DNA of 60,825 nt from Clostridia bacterium (GCA_021205365.1 JAJPXP010000010.1:1-60825); one strand, 5' to 3'; shown: positions 27,166 through 34,892, counted from the first letter of the stretch. Translations and numbers: made by a program. The notes: generated by a model not told the origin, from the sequence alone.

Positions 27166-27251
27166 TGGTGCAGATGGAGGGACTTGAACCCTCACGCCCT
27201 TGCGAGCACTAGCACCTGAAGCTAGCGCGTCTGCCATTCCGCCACATCTGC
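27166..27251 (-). tRNA. tRNA-Leu(CAG), copy 1
   Basis: Sequence identical to the copy at 27014-27099 throughout the tRNA body, including CCA, with 66 unrelated bases between the two. A recent tandem duplication within the tRNA-Leu operon is the simplest explanation. Confidence 0.95.
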
Positions 27252-27255
27252 ATAT

Positions 27256-27338
27256 TGGTGCGACTGGCCGGACTTGAACCGGCACGGTTGCCCACACGCC
27301 CCTCAAACGTGCGCGTCTGCCTATTCCGCCACAGTCGC
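27256..27338 (-). tRNA. tRNA-Leu(GAG)
   Basis: A class II tRNA with acceptor stem GCGACTG/CAGTCGC and encoded CCA. The anticodon stem CACGT/GCGTG encloses a loop reading GAG. It is the first gene of a three-tRNA transcript, four bases upstream of the next tRNA. Confidence 0.94.
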
Positions 27339-27418
27339 ATGTTGAGTTGTTATGAGCAACTGAGGGAGAAAACAATCCTGCGATCATTTTCCTGCCGCAT
27401 CTCTCAGCGACAATTGAT

Positions 27419-27447
27419 ATTATACATCGGGGGTATGGAGATGTCAA
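27419..27447 (-). promoter_or_regulatory. Perfect consensus promoter of the tRNA-Leu operon
   Basis: On the minus strand TTGACA, exactly 17 bases, TATAAT, about 80 bases upstream of the first tRNA. Perfect consensus hexamers are typical of highly expressed stable RNA genes. Confidence 0.85.
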
Positions 27448-27511
27448 CTATTTTTTTCGAAAATTTTTGTATTTTTTGGAATACAAGGGTGAAAATAATA
27501 ATGATTCCTAC

Positions 27512-27540
27512 TTGACAAACAACGGAGGCGCGGATATACT
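27512..27540 (+). promoter_or_regulatory. Promoter of the Rrf2 regulator gene
   Basis: TTGACA (27512-27517), 17-base spacer and TATACT (27535-27540), 36 bases upstream of the start codon. Rrf2 proteins often repress their own promoter. Confidence 0.75.
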
Positions 27541-27576
27541 GTAAGAGAAGACGAAAAGGATATTCGGAGGTGGATC

Positions 27577-27993
27577 ATGCGGATCACGCACGAAGCGGAT
27601 TATGCGATCCGAATTATGTATTGTCTGGCAGAGCGCGGTCAAAAAATTAGCGCAAAGCAGATTTCGGATGAGAGCGGGGTTCCGTCCCGGTTCACGTTGA
27701 AAATTCTGCACCGGCTGACGCAGGCAAAGCTGACAAATTCCTATAAAGGCGTCAGCGGGGGCTACGAAATTGCCAGGCCGGCGGAACAGATTTCTCTGGG
27801 AGAAATTATAGAGGTGATAGATGGGCCGATTGAAATCAACCACTGCCTCAGCAATGAATTTGACTGCAGCCGTGTGCAGCAGAAAAATGAGTGTACGTTC
27901 CATCGGCTGTTCAGTGCAATCAACCACGATATCCGTAGTAAGTTATATGATCTGCCCTTGGCACAGTTTGTCCCAAAAGCAGATTCATTATAA
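27577..27993 (+). CDS. Rrf2-family transcriptional regulator
   Basis: A 138-residue winged-helix regulator: ITHEADYAIRIMYCLA at the N terminus and the recognition helix VPSRFTLKILHRL followed by the wing GVSGGYEIARPA are family hallmarks. Three cysteines, C90, C97 and C106, are in the position used by IscR, NsrR and RsrR to hold an iron-sulfur cluster, so a redox, NO or iron sensor is likely. GGAGGTG precedes the ATG. The next genes encode rubrerythrin and a small iron-sulfur protein, which makes oxidative stress a plausible signal. Confidence 0.93.
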   Translation: MRITHEADYAIRIMYCLAERGQKISAKQISDESGVPSRFTLKILHRLTQAKLTNSYKGVSGGYEIARPAEQISLGEIIEVIDGPIEINHCLSNEFDCSRVQQKNECTFHRLFSAINHDIRSKLYDLPLAQFVPKADSL

Positions 27994-28029
27994 TAAAGTA
28001 ATAATATTATTGAGAGGAGATCATTTATT

Positions 28030-28617
28030 ATGGCTAAGTTTGTATGTACTGTATGTGGTTATGTTTACGAAGGCGAAGCAGCTCCGGAGCAGTGTCCGGT
28101 ATGTAAGGCTCCGGCAAAGATGTTCAAGGAAATGAGCGGCGAGCTCACCCTGGCAGCTGAGCATGAGTACGGCGTTTACGCAAAGACTGTTGCAAACAAC
28201 GATAATGTATCCGCTGAAGATAAGGAATATATTCTGGACCAGCTGAAGGCAAACTTCACCGGCGAATGTTCTGAGGTTGGCATGTATCTGTGCATGGCTC
28301 GTATTGCTCATCGCGAAGGCTATCCGGAAATCGGACTGTATTGGGAAAAGGCTGCTTACGAGGAAGCTGAGCATGCTGCTAAGTTCGCAGAACTGCTGGG
28401 CGAGGAGCTGGAGCCGAACATGAAGGCTACCACCAAGGACAACCTGGCATGGCGTGTTGACTGCGAATTTGGCGCAACCGAAGGCAAGGTTGATCTGGCT
28501 AAGTGCGCAAAGAAGAATGGCCTGGATGCAATCCATGACACCGTTCATGAAATGGCAAGAGACGAAGCTCGCCATGGCCGTGCTCTGAAGGGCCTGCTGG
28601 AGCGTTACTTCGGTTAA
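28030..28617 (+). CDS. Rubrerythrin with N-terminal rubredoxin domain (reverse type)
   Basis: A non-haem iron peroxidase used by anaerobes against hydrogen peroxide. The rubredoxin site is at the N terminus (C6, C9, C22, C25 in [10 protein letters not shown]...CPVC), followed by a ferritin-like diiron four-helix bundle with ExxH pairs (for example EEAEHAA and DEARH). Domain order is the reverse of classical rubrerythrin, as in the NADH-peroxidase systems of Clostridia. 195 residues. GAGAGGAG precedes the ATG. AATAATATTATT, a short palindrome, lies in the 36-base gap after the Rrf2 gene. Confidence 0.94.
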   Translation: MAKFVCTVCGYVYEGEAAPEQCPVCKAPAKMFKEMSGELTLAAEHEYGVYAKTVANNDNVSAEDKEYILDQLKANFTGECSEVGMYLCMARIAHREGYPEIGLYWEKAAYEEAEHAAKFAELLGEELEPNMKATTKDNLAWRVDCEFGATEGKVDLAKCAKKNGLDAIHDTVHEMARDEARHGRALKGLLERYFG

Positions 28618-28629
28618 TAGGTGAAGCAT

Positions 28630-28803
28630 ATGGATATGGAAGAGACTGTATGCTTCTGCGGCGGTGTCACTGTAGGTGACATCAAGGCCGCTGTTGAAGC
28701 TGGAAACACGACACTTGAGGCTGTTCAGGAGGCTACTGGCGCAGGCACGCATTGTGGCGGCTGCGTAGAAAAGGTAGAAGAACTGATTAAGCAGTTTAAG
28801 TAA
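28630..28803 (+). CDS. BFD-like [2Fe-2S]-binding small protein
   Basis: A 57-residue protein with the pattern C8-x-C10-x31-C42-x2-C45, the cluster ligands of bacterioferritin-associated ferredoxin-like domains. It is likely an electron carrier, possibly for the rubrerythrin encoded 12 bases upstream. I take ATG 28630, which lies six bases after an AGGTG; the frame also has a GTG at 28621 and an ATG at 28636. Confidence 0.8.
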   Translation: MDMEETVCFCGGVTVGDIKAAVEAGNTTLEAVQEATGAGTHCGGCVEKVEELIKQFK

Positions 28804-28926
28804 GGTTTACCGAAAATGGACATGCTCTGTGCCCATAAAAAGACATGCGGTTTGTTTCAACGGACAAAGGAGCAGGGCGTTTGCCTGACTGCTGCTTTAG
28901 CCAAAGGAAAAGTCACAAAAATACAG

Positions 28927-28960
28927 AAAGCAGATGGAATCTTTCCATCTGCTTTTTCTT
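28927..28960 (+). terminator. Intrinsic terminator after the rubrerythrin operon
   Basis: A 13-bp stem (AAAGCAGATGGAA / TTCCATCTGCTTT) with a 3-base loop followed by TTCTTTC. The 346 bases between 28804 and 29149 otherwise hold only the palindrome and promoter listed next. Confidence 0.9.
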
Positions 28961-29042
28961 TCGTTGGATACGCGGTGATCTGTAAAAAATAAGAAAAAAC
29001 TGGAAATTTCAGAAAAAACGACTATAAGTGGCCTTTTTATAC

Positions 29043-29068
29043 AAGATTTTCACAATTGTGAAAATCTT
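29043..29068. promoter_or_regulatory. 26-bp perfect palindrome upstream of a membrane-protein gene
   Basis: A perfect inverted repeat with no loop, centred on CACAATTGTG with arms AAGATTTT / AAAATCTT. It ends 23 bases before the -35 box of the promoter at 29092-29121. The absence of a loop and of a following long T-run argues for a dimeric protein-binding site. Confidence 0.55.
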
Positions 29069-29091
29069 TTGTAAATGTATGACCGGAAAGC

Positions 29092-29121
29092 TTTACACTG
29101 CTGTTTTGGATATGTTATGAT
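29092..29121 (+). promoter_or_regulatory. Promoter of the small membrane-protein gene
   Basis: TTTACA (29092-29097), 18-base spacer and TATGAT (29116-29121), about 30 bases upstream of the ATG. Confidence 0.6.
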
Positions 29122-29149
29122 GAAAAGGAAAAAATGGAGGTGAGAACGG

Positions 29150-29554
29150 ATGGCAGACACGGATGAAAAAGAGAAAAATTACACTGTGAAGCGAATCGAG
29201 AATGAAAATGTGACGGAACCGGACCGCAAGCTGGAACAAGACCCGCTGGACCACCTGCCGGATGTATCATCCCAGACAGGCGGATTGCCAATTGTCACGT
29301 TTGTTCTCATATGCCTCGCAGCGTGTGCCATGATATTAATGAGTAAAGTGATTACAGCAGGCTCTGTTCTGGTATCTGTGGTATGTGTGCTGATAATAGC
29401 AATTCTGGTATTTGGCATGATTGCGCTGATACGTGGCATGTTCACAAAGCTGCATAACCAGAATGAAAAGGAACGCTGGTACCCCATTAGCAGCATCATC
29501 ATGGCGGCGGGCATTCTGGCTGGCTTGATTATTGGTATCTTTGCCAGCTTCTGA
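29150..29554 (+). CDS. Small membrane protein of unknown function
   Basis: A 134-residue protein I do not recognise. The first 45 residues are charged and hydrophilic (EKEKNYTVKRIENEN), then three hydrophobic helices at about 47-65, 69-92 and 113-134, with a short charged loop (TKLHNQNEKERW) between the second and third. AGGTGAG precedes the ATG. It has its own promoter, a 26-bp palindrome upstream and a terminator downstream, so it is a separately regulated single gene. Confidence 0.75.
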   Translation: MADTDEKEKNYTVKRIENENVTEPDRKLEQDPLDHLPDVSSQTGGLPIVTFVLICLAACAMILMSKVITAGSVLVSVVCVLIIAILVFGMIALIRGMFTKLHNQNEKERWYPISSIIMAAGILAGLIIGIFASF

Positions 29555-29720
29555 CGAATGAAGTTTTCATAGATTGGACATAATTTTGTTAAATGGGTGT
29601 CATATTCAGAAGGTATACTAATCACAGTGAAAAATTCCTTTCAAAAGGTTTTTCATGTGGCCTTTCGTTTCTATATCGATCATTCTTTTTCAGCCCCCCC
29701 TTTTTCATGTTTTTATACCG

Positions 29721-29756
29721 GAACCCCGAATGGTTGGATACTGTTCGGGGTTCTTT
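29721..29756 (+). terminator. Intrinsic terminator after the small membrane-protein gene
   Basis: A 10-bp stem (GAACCCCGAA / TTCGGGGTTC) with a 13-base loop and a short T-run. The 29.56-29.88 kb gap holds this, a promoter and no gene I can support. Confidence 0.7.
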
Positions 29757-29810
29757 GTCCGTATTGGACGGCATACAATGGTCTGGATGAATGGAATTAT
29801 GCAAAAAAAC

Positions 29811-29839
29811 TTGTCATATTTTCGAATATGGCTTATAAT
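29811..29839 (+). promoter_or_regulatory. Promoter of the zinc-ribbon membrane-protein gene
   Basis: TTGTCA (29811-29816), 17-base spacer and TATAAT (29834-29839). The spacer contains the inverted repeat CATATT-TTCG-AATATG (29815-29830), a candidate operator. Confidence 0.65.
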
Positions 29840-29884
29840 CGAAGAAATAGAGACTCCGATATTCCGGACAGGGAGGGGACTAGT

Positions 29885-31120
29885 ATGTATTGCATCCGAT
29901 GCGGTAAACAGATAAAAGATGGTGTAAAGTACTGTATGTATTGCGGTTCACCAACAGCGGAAGGAAGAAAGGCACAGGCAAATCCTCAGCAGAATACTGC
30001 TTCTATTCCGACAGATTTCTTTTCCCGCAGAATGAAAGCGGAGCCGGAAGATGATTTTACTATTGCAATCCCAAAGGATTTTATTCAGAATACATCGGAA
30101 GCTTCCGCGCAGATGCCAGATCCGGCAGGCGAAATAGAATATACGCGCATGATATCCCGGCAGGATATCCAAAATGCCATAGAAGAAACACAGGAAATCA
30201 CCGGGGAACTGATTCCGGATGGCCTGCAGGATGATATCCAGAAGGCAATTGTTGAAAAAATAGCAGCACAGGGCACCAGTGAGGTGCCGGAAGCACAGGA
30301 GATTGAAAACAAAGAATATACGCGGGTGGTATCCAAAGACAATATCGATGCAGCACTTGCTGAGCTGCACAGTGAGCCGGAACAGGAGATATCCGATGCA
30401 GAACAGACACAGGCTTTTTCCAGACAGGAAATCCATGAGGCAGTAAAGCAGGAAGCAGAGCAGGCTCCGCAGGAAAGCGAACTCGCGGAAACCCGTGTCA
30501 TGGACAAAGGTGAGATCAAGTCTGCAGCAAAACACGAGGCCGAACCGATACCGGAGGATACCCGCGTTGTGGACAAAGAGCAGATCAAAGCTGCAGCAAA
30601 GCAGGAGGCAATGGAGGCCGCAGCTGCACCGGAGTATGAGATGGAAGCCACACCGGATGACATCGAAAGTGTAGAGTATACCCGTGCGATGTCGAAAACG
30701 GAGATCCTTGAAGCAAAGAAAGCCATACACAAAGAAGAGGAAACCGCCGACGTTCCAGCAGAGCAGGAAATGACGGATATCACAAAGATTCCAGATATTC
30801 CGATACCAGATGATTTTGTTGCGCCGGAGCCGCTGGAGGATAGCCAGCAGGTTTATCCAAATCCGGATGCTGCCTACCGAAGAAACCAGATTAAGCGAAG
30901 GGAAAAATTGGGAAGACAGGCATACCAGGAAGAGGATGAGGATGATGGCCCGGAACAGCTGGTCAGCGGACGCGGCATGGTTATGGTCGCAATTGTTGTA
31001 ATTTTACTGTTCGCTATTGCAGTCGGCGCAGTTGTCATGGCACTGCGGGGCGGCGAACCGGAGGATACCGGCTCGGGAAATAGCGAGATCAGTTTTTCCT
31101 ATGGGGAATCGGATCAGTGA
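29885..31120 (+). CDS. Zinc-ribbon, repeat-containing single-pass membrane protein
   Basis: A 411-residue protein. The N terminus is a zinc ribbon with cysteines at 3, 6, 17 and 20 (CIRCG and CMYCG). The middle, residues 60-340, is acidic, Glu/Gln/Ala rich and probably disordered or coiled. It contains six copies of a T-R/Q-x-hydrophobic motif preceded by acidic or tyrosine residues, with threonines at 87, 146, 175, 203, 226 and 266 (TRMIS, TRVVS, TQAFS, TRVMD, TRVVD, TRAMS), each followed by a helix beginning K/R-x-x-I. One membrane helix at about 363-386 leaves a short tail outside. ATG 29885 follows GGGAGGGG; the upstream open frame crosses the promoter and is discounted. Function unknown. 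Confidence 0.8.
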   Translation: MYCIRCGKQIKDGVKYCMYCGSPTAEGRKAQANPQQNTASIPTDFFSRRMKAEPEDDFTIAIPKDFIQNTSEASAQMPDPAGEIEYTRMISRQDIQNAIEETQEITGELIPDGLQDDIQKAIVEKIAAQGTSEVPEAQEIENKEYTRVVSKDNIDAALAELHSEPEQEISDAEQTQAFSRQEIHEAVKQEAEQAPQESELAETRVMDKGEIKSAAKHEAEPIPEDTRVVDKEQIKAAAKQEAMEAAAAPEYEMEATPDDIESVEYTRAMSKTEILEAKKAIHKEEETADVPAEQEMTDITKIPDIPIPDDFVAPEPLEDSQQVYPNPDAAYRRNQIKRREKLGRQAYQEEDEDDGPEQLVSGRGMVMVAIVVILLFAIAVGAVVMALRGGEPEDTGSGNSEISFSYGESDQ

Positions 31121-31220
31121 TTCATTGGGTGATTATAAAGTTTACTGTCTGTTTGTGAGTAAATATTGTGCATTTTTGTGAATAATACATAAAAATGCGG
31201 CGAAGATTTCGGGGAATCCG

Positions 31221-31249
31221 TTGACAAGCCAATTGCCATGCCATATAAT
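31221..31249 (+). promoter_or_regulatory. Perfect consensus promoter of glgA
   Basis: TTGACA (31221-31226), 17-base spacer, TATAAT (31244-31249), with a leader of about 128 bases before the glgA ATG. Confidence 0.75.
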
Positions 31250-31383
31250 AACGTTAAGTATAGTAGGTATATTAGGTATAGCAGCGATAAAGATATTGCA
31301 AAATCGTTGGAGTTTACAACCTGCCGGGGGTGGGAGAAAATCCAAGGGTATTGGTTGTAATCAGGATGGAGGGCATCAAAAAA

Positions 31384-32826
31384 ATGAAAAATATATTGTT
31401 TGCTGCATCAGAATGTGTGCCGTTTGTGAAGACTGGCGGTCTGGCAGATGTTGTTGGCGCGCTTCCAAAGTCTCTGGATAAGAGCAAGTATGATGTACGC
31501 GTTGTACTGCCGGATTATACCTGTATTCCGCAGAAATATCGCAGCCGTTTTTCTTATTTCGGCAGCTTTTATATGGATTTGGGCGAATTGGGCAATTTCT
31601 ACGTAGGAATTATGACCTGTGAGTTCGAAGGAATCCGCTACTATTACATTGACAATGAACATTTTTTCCATGGCGAAAAGCTGTACAGTGACATCCTTTG
31701 GGATATTCAGAAGTTCAGTTTCTTCTCCAAGGCGGTACTGTCTATGCTGCCGGTCATTGATTTCCATCCGGATATCATCCACTGCCATGACTGGCAGGCA
31801 GCGTTGATTCCGGTGTTCCTGCATGAAATGTTCCAGGACAATCCGTTTTTCCGCGGCATCCGCACCATTATGACCATTCATAACCTGAAGTTCCAGGGAA
31901 TCTGGGATATTCAGACCATGCGCCGGTTTACCGGCCTGCCAGGGCATGTGTTTGTTCTGGGACGTATGGAATTCCATAAGGATGCAAATATGCTCAAGGG
32001 CGGCTTGGTTTATGCTGACCAGATTACAACTGTCAGTGACAGCTATGCAAATGAAATCCGTATGCCATACTATGGCGAAGGTCTGGACGGTCTGCTGAAT
32101 GCCAAGGCAGATACCCTCAGCGGGATTCTGAACGGCATTGACTATGATCTGTATAATCCGGCGACAGACGAGATGCTGGCTGCAAAGTACAATGCAGAGA
32201 GCTTCATAGAAGGCAAAAAGGCATGCAAGCTGGCGCTGCAGCGAGAGCTAGGCATGCCGGAAGATCCGGAAGTGATGATGATTGCTATGATTACCCGTCT
32301 GACTGACCAGAAGGGTCTGGATCTGGTAGAATGGGTGCTGGAACGCATGCTTGCTTCCCGTATTCAGCTCGTTATCATCGGTACTGGCGATCCCCGTTAT
32401 GAAAATATGTTCCGCCATTATGAATGGACACGTAAGGGACAGGTTTCTGCGAACATCCTGTTCAATGAGACGAGGGCGCATCGTCTGTATGCAGCGGCGG
32501 ATGCTATGTTGATGCCGTCCCGGTTCGAGCCGTGCGGGCTGACACAGTTGATTTCCCTGCGTTATGGTACGGTTCCAATTGTCCGTGAGACGGGTGGACT
32601 GCGTGATACGGTTCAGCCATACAACCGTTATGACCAGACAGGCACCGGTTTCTCCTTCAGCAACTACAATGCAGATGAAATGTTGAATACCATTTTCTAT
32701 GCAGAGCAGGTCTTTTATGATGAACCGGAGGCATGGAAAGCGATGGTAAAGCGTGGCATGGAGACGGATTTCTCGTGGGACGCATCTGCAAAGAAGTATG
32801 AAGCGCTGTATGACTCGCTGGGCTGA
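31384..32826 (+). CDS. glgA: Glycogen synthase (ADP-glucose type, GT5)
   Basis: Extends alpha-1,4-glucan from ADP-glucose. The ADP-glucose binding motif KTGGLADV is at residues 16-23 and CHDWQAALIP near residue 138. The C-terminal domain carries SRFEPCGLTQL and the nearby GTVPIVRETGGL. 480 residues is typical. ATG 31384 follows GGATGGAGGG and gives the standard N terminus MKNILFAASE; in-frame starts further up are not supported. No other glycogen genes are in the window, so it is a solitary glgA. Confidence 0.96.
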   Translation: MKNILFAASECVPFVKTGGLADVVGALPKSLDKSKYDVRVVLPDYTCIPQKYRSRFSYFGSFYMDLGELGNFYVGIMTCEFEGIRYYYIDNEHFFHGEKLYSDILWDIQKFSFFSKAVLSMLPVIDFHPDIIHCHDWQAALIPVFLHEMFQDNPFFRGIRTIMTIHNLKFQGIWDIQTMRRFTGLPGHVFVLGRMEFHKDANMLKGGLVYADQITTVSDSYANEIRMPYYGEGLDGLLNAKADTLSGILNGIDYDLYNPATDEMLAAKYNAESFIEGKKACKLALQRELGMPEDPEVMMIAMITRLTDQKGLDLVEWVLERMLASRIQLVIIGTGDPRYENMFRHYEWTRKGQVSANILFNETRAHRLYAAADAMLMPSRFEPCGLTQLISLRYGTVPIVRETGGLRDTVQPYNRYDQTGTGFSFSNYNADEMLNTIFYAEQVFYDEPEAWKAMVKRGMETDFSWDASAKKYEALYDSLG

Positions 32827-32846
32827 TCGAATATAAAACAGAATAC

Positions 32847-32877
32847 AAGCAGACTCCGGTTTGGAGTCTGCTTTTTT
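32847..32877 (+). terminator. Intrinsic terminator after glgA
   Basis: An 11-bp stem (AAGCAGACTCC / GGAGTCTGCTT), 5-base loop and a run of six T. Confidence 0.9.
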
Positions 32878-32964
32878 GTATAAAAATTCTGCGGGAAACG
32901 ACAGATTTGTGGTATTTGACGTAAAATACAGGCGAATCAAGATGATTTTTATCAAATTTGCGGA

Positions 32965-32992
32965 TTGTTTTTGCACGAAGCATCGTTATAAT
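32965..32992 (+). promoter_or_regulatory. Promoter of the dicarboxylate symporter gene
   Basis: TTGTTT (32965-32970), 16-base spacer and TATAAT (32987-32992). Transcription would start near 32999, only about 12 bases before an intrinsic terminator. Confidence 0.5.
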
Positions 32993-33010
32993 TTTACATG
33001 TATTTCATAG

Positions 33011-33047
33011 GGATTCCAAAGACGGAAGGTTTTTGGAATCCTTTTTT
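33011..33047 (+). terminator. Leader terminator (possible attenuator) before the symporter gene
   Basis: A 10-bp stem (GGATTCCAAA / TTTGGAATCC) with an 11-base loop and six T. It lies between the promoter at 32965-32992 and the start codon at 33096, so it can either end transcription early or serve a different upstream transcript. Confidence 0.7.
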
Positions 33048-33095
33048 GTTTGTACAGCTGCATGCTGCAAACAATTTTAGGAAAGGATGAATGAT

Positions 33096-34316
33096 ATGAA
33101 CAAGCTCCTGAAGAACAACACATTCCAAATCTTTCTTGCCATGATTCTTGGCATCATTGCAGGTTTGATTGTGCCGCACATTATGGTATCTATTAAATTT
33201 GTCGGGGACATTTTCCTGCGCCTGATACAGATGTCTGTTGTCGTTCTGGTTATGGGATCGGTTATTGAGGCAGTCGGCTCCTTGAAGAGAAAGGAAATCG
33301 GCGCGCTAGGCGGCAAGGCATTTATTGGTTTTGCCTGCACGACCATTTTCGCCGGAACAGTCGGCATTATTGCGGCAAACATTGTAAGGCCCGGCACCGG
33401 CATTCAGTTCACCGAGGAACTGACAACCGAAATTACCGGCTCAGACCAAACCATTACCGAAATTATCACTAATTTTTTTCCGAATAACATCGTTGCTTCC
33501 ATTTCTGAAGGCAATACCATTCAGGTTATTGTATTTGCCTTGCTGGCTGGTCTGGCAGTCAGCCTTTTGTCTGAAATGACCGGAGAGAACAAGATTCTTG
33601 AGGGTGTAAAGGCAATCAACCAGGTACTGCTGACGATCATTCAGATGGTGATGAAGGTAGCGCCGCTTGGTATTTTCTCCCTGCTGGGCTGGGCAATTGG
33701 CAACTATGGCCTGGCAGTCATTCTGCCGCTGGCAAAGTTCCTTGCAACCTTTGCTGTATGCACGGTAATCATTCTTGCCGTTTTCATTACGCTGACCTCT
33801 GCGTATGTGAAGGTAAGCCCAGTTCGCCTTGCCAAGAAACTGACCCATATGGGTGTTGTTGCATTTACCACCACGTCTTCGGCTGTCACCTTGCCGACAA
33901 AGATGGATGATTCCGAAAATAAGATCGGTATCAGCAAGCGAGTATCCCGTCTGGTCAATCCGCTGGGTATGTCTCTGAACAGTGACGGTCTTGCGCTGTA
34001 TCTTGCTCTCGCGTGTCTGACGATTGCGCAGTTCTTTGGCGTAGAAATGAGCATTCAGCAGCAGTTTGTGGTTGTTATTATGTCTACACTGGCAACGCTG
34101 GGGACGGTTGTTGTACCGGGCGGCGGTTTGGTTGCATTGGCAATTGTACTTCCTACCATTGGACTTCCGATTGAAGGCGTTGCACTTCTTTCCGGTATTG
34201 ACTGGTTCTCTGGAATGTTCCGTACCACCCTGAACGTTATCGATGATGTTTTGGTTGCGCTGATTGTTGCAAAGCAGGAAGGCGAATTTGACCGTGAAAT
34301 TTTTGCTAAAGATTAA
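33096..34316 (+). CDS. Dicarboxylate/amino acid:cation symporter (DAACS family)
   Basis: A 406-residue inner-membrane transporter of the glutamate/aspartate/dicarboxylate symporter family (sodium or proton driven). Eight hydrophobic helices plus re-entrant loops are apparent. Family motifs include the serine-rich hairpin FTTTSSAVTLPT near residue 262 and NPLGMSLNSDGLAL near residue 290, the counterpart of the ion/substrate-binding NMDGT region. ATG 33096 is chosen because AGGAAAGG abuts the ATG at 33087 but is correctly spaced from 33096. Substrate cannot be assigned further. Confidence 0.92.
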   Translation: MNKLLKNNTFQIFLAMILGIIAGLIVPHIMVSIKFVGDIFLRLIQMSVVVLVMGSVIEAVGSLKRKEIGALGGKAFIGFACTTIFAGTVGIIAANIVRPGTGIQFTEELTTEITGSDQTITEIITNFFPNNIVASISEGNTIQVIVFALLAGLAVSLLSEMTGENKILEGVKAINQVLLTIIQMVMKVAPLGIFSLLGWAIGNYGLAVILPLAKFLATFAVCTVIILAVFITLTSAYVKVSPVRLAKKLTHMGVVAFTTTSSAVTLPTKMDDSENKIGISKRVSRLVNPLGMSLNSDGLALYLALACLTIAQFFGVEMSIQQQFVVVIMSTLATLGTVVVPGGGLVALAIVLPTIGLPIEGVALLSGIDWFSGMFRTTLNVIDDVLVALIVAKQEGEFDREIFAKD

Positions 34317-34333
34317 ATCTTCGTGATTACATA

Positions 34334-34366
34334 AAAAAGCAGCAGATGTCCTATCTGCTGCTTTTT
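34334..34366 (+). terminator. Intrinsic terminator after the symporter gene
   Basis: A stem built on GCAGCAGAT / ATCTGCTGC, extended by A/T pairs, with five T following. Confidence 0.9.
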
Positions 34367-34378
34367 ATATTGGAAAGT

Positions 34379-34407
34379 GGATAAAACATGATTCCATGGG
34401 AATACTA
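34379..34407 (+). promoter_or_regulatory. Possible sigma-G-type promoter of spoVA
   Basis: GGATA (34379-34383) and GAATACTA (34400-34407), 16 bases apart, resemble the forespore sigma-G consensus (a short ATA-type -35 and CATAnTA-like -10). No sigma-A-like promoter is seen here. The assignment leans on the known forespore expression of spoVA. Confidence 0.45.
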
Positions 34408-34433
34408 CCTCCAAACGAACGGAGGAATGAATC

Positions 34434-34877
34434 ATGGATATGACGCCACAGGAATATGAACAGCTTGTGGAAAAGCATTGCAAGGCTTCTCCATTGGGAA
34501 AGGATATGCTGTGGGCATTTGTAATTGGCGGAGCCATCTGCACACTGGGACAGGGGATTTTAGATTTCTGGAAGGCTGCGGGCCTGGATGAAAAGGATGC
34601 TGCCACAGCAACGTCAATTACATTGATTGGATTGTCGGCCCTGCTCACGGGGCTGCATTTGTATGAAAAACTGGCAAAGCATGCCGGTGCCGGTACGCTG
34701 GTGCCCATTACTGGTTTCAGCAATTCTGTAGCTTCTCCCGCGCTGGAATTTAAAAGCGAAGGATTTGTACTTGGAACAGGGGCAAAAATGTTTACCATTG
34801 CCGGACCCGTTATTGTATATGGTATCAGTGCGTCCATCATATATGGCGTGATTTTAGTGATATTTGGTGCTGTCTGA
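34434..34877 (+). CDS. spoVAC: Stage V sporulation protein AC
   Basis: Membrane component of the SpoVA channel that moves dipicolinic acid into the forespore and releases it in germination. The 147-residue protein has a short N-terminal cytoplasmic part (MTPQEYEQLVEKH) and three to four hydrophobic segments, including DMLWAFVIGGAICTLGQ and the loop GAGTLVPITGFSNSVASPALEFKSEG in which the GF(A/S)N motif is conserved with SpoVAE. GGAGGAATGAATC precedes ATG. First gene of spoVAC-AD-AE. Confidence 0.95.
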   Translation: MDMTPQEYEQLVEKHCKASPLGKDMLWAFVIGGAICTLGQGILDFWKAAGLDEKDAATATSITLIGLSALLTGLHLYEKLAKHAGAGTLVPITGFSNSVASPALEFKSEGFVLGTGAKMFTIAGPVIVYGISASIIYGVILVIFGAV

Positions 34878-34892
34878 CGGAGGGAAAATTGG

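Noticed and set aside
28816-28992. A small plus-strand ORF after the BFD-like gene
   Set aside because: It runs straight through the intrinsic terminator at 28927-28960 and has no ribosome site.
29597-29884. N-terminal extension of the zinc-ribbon protein
   Set aside because: The extension crosses a terminator hairpin and the gene's own promoter; the ATG at 29885 has a GGAGGGG site and places the zinc ribbon at the N terminus.
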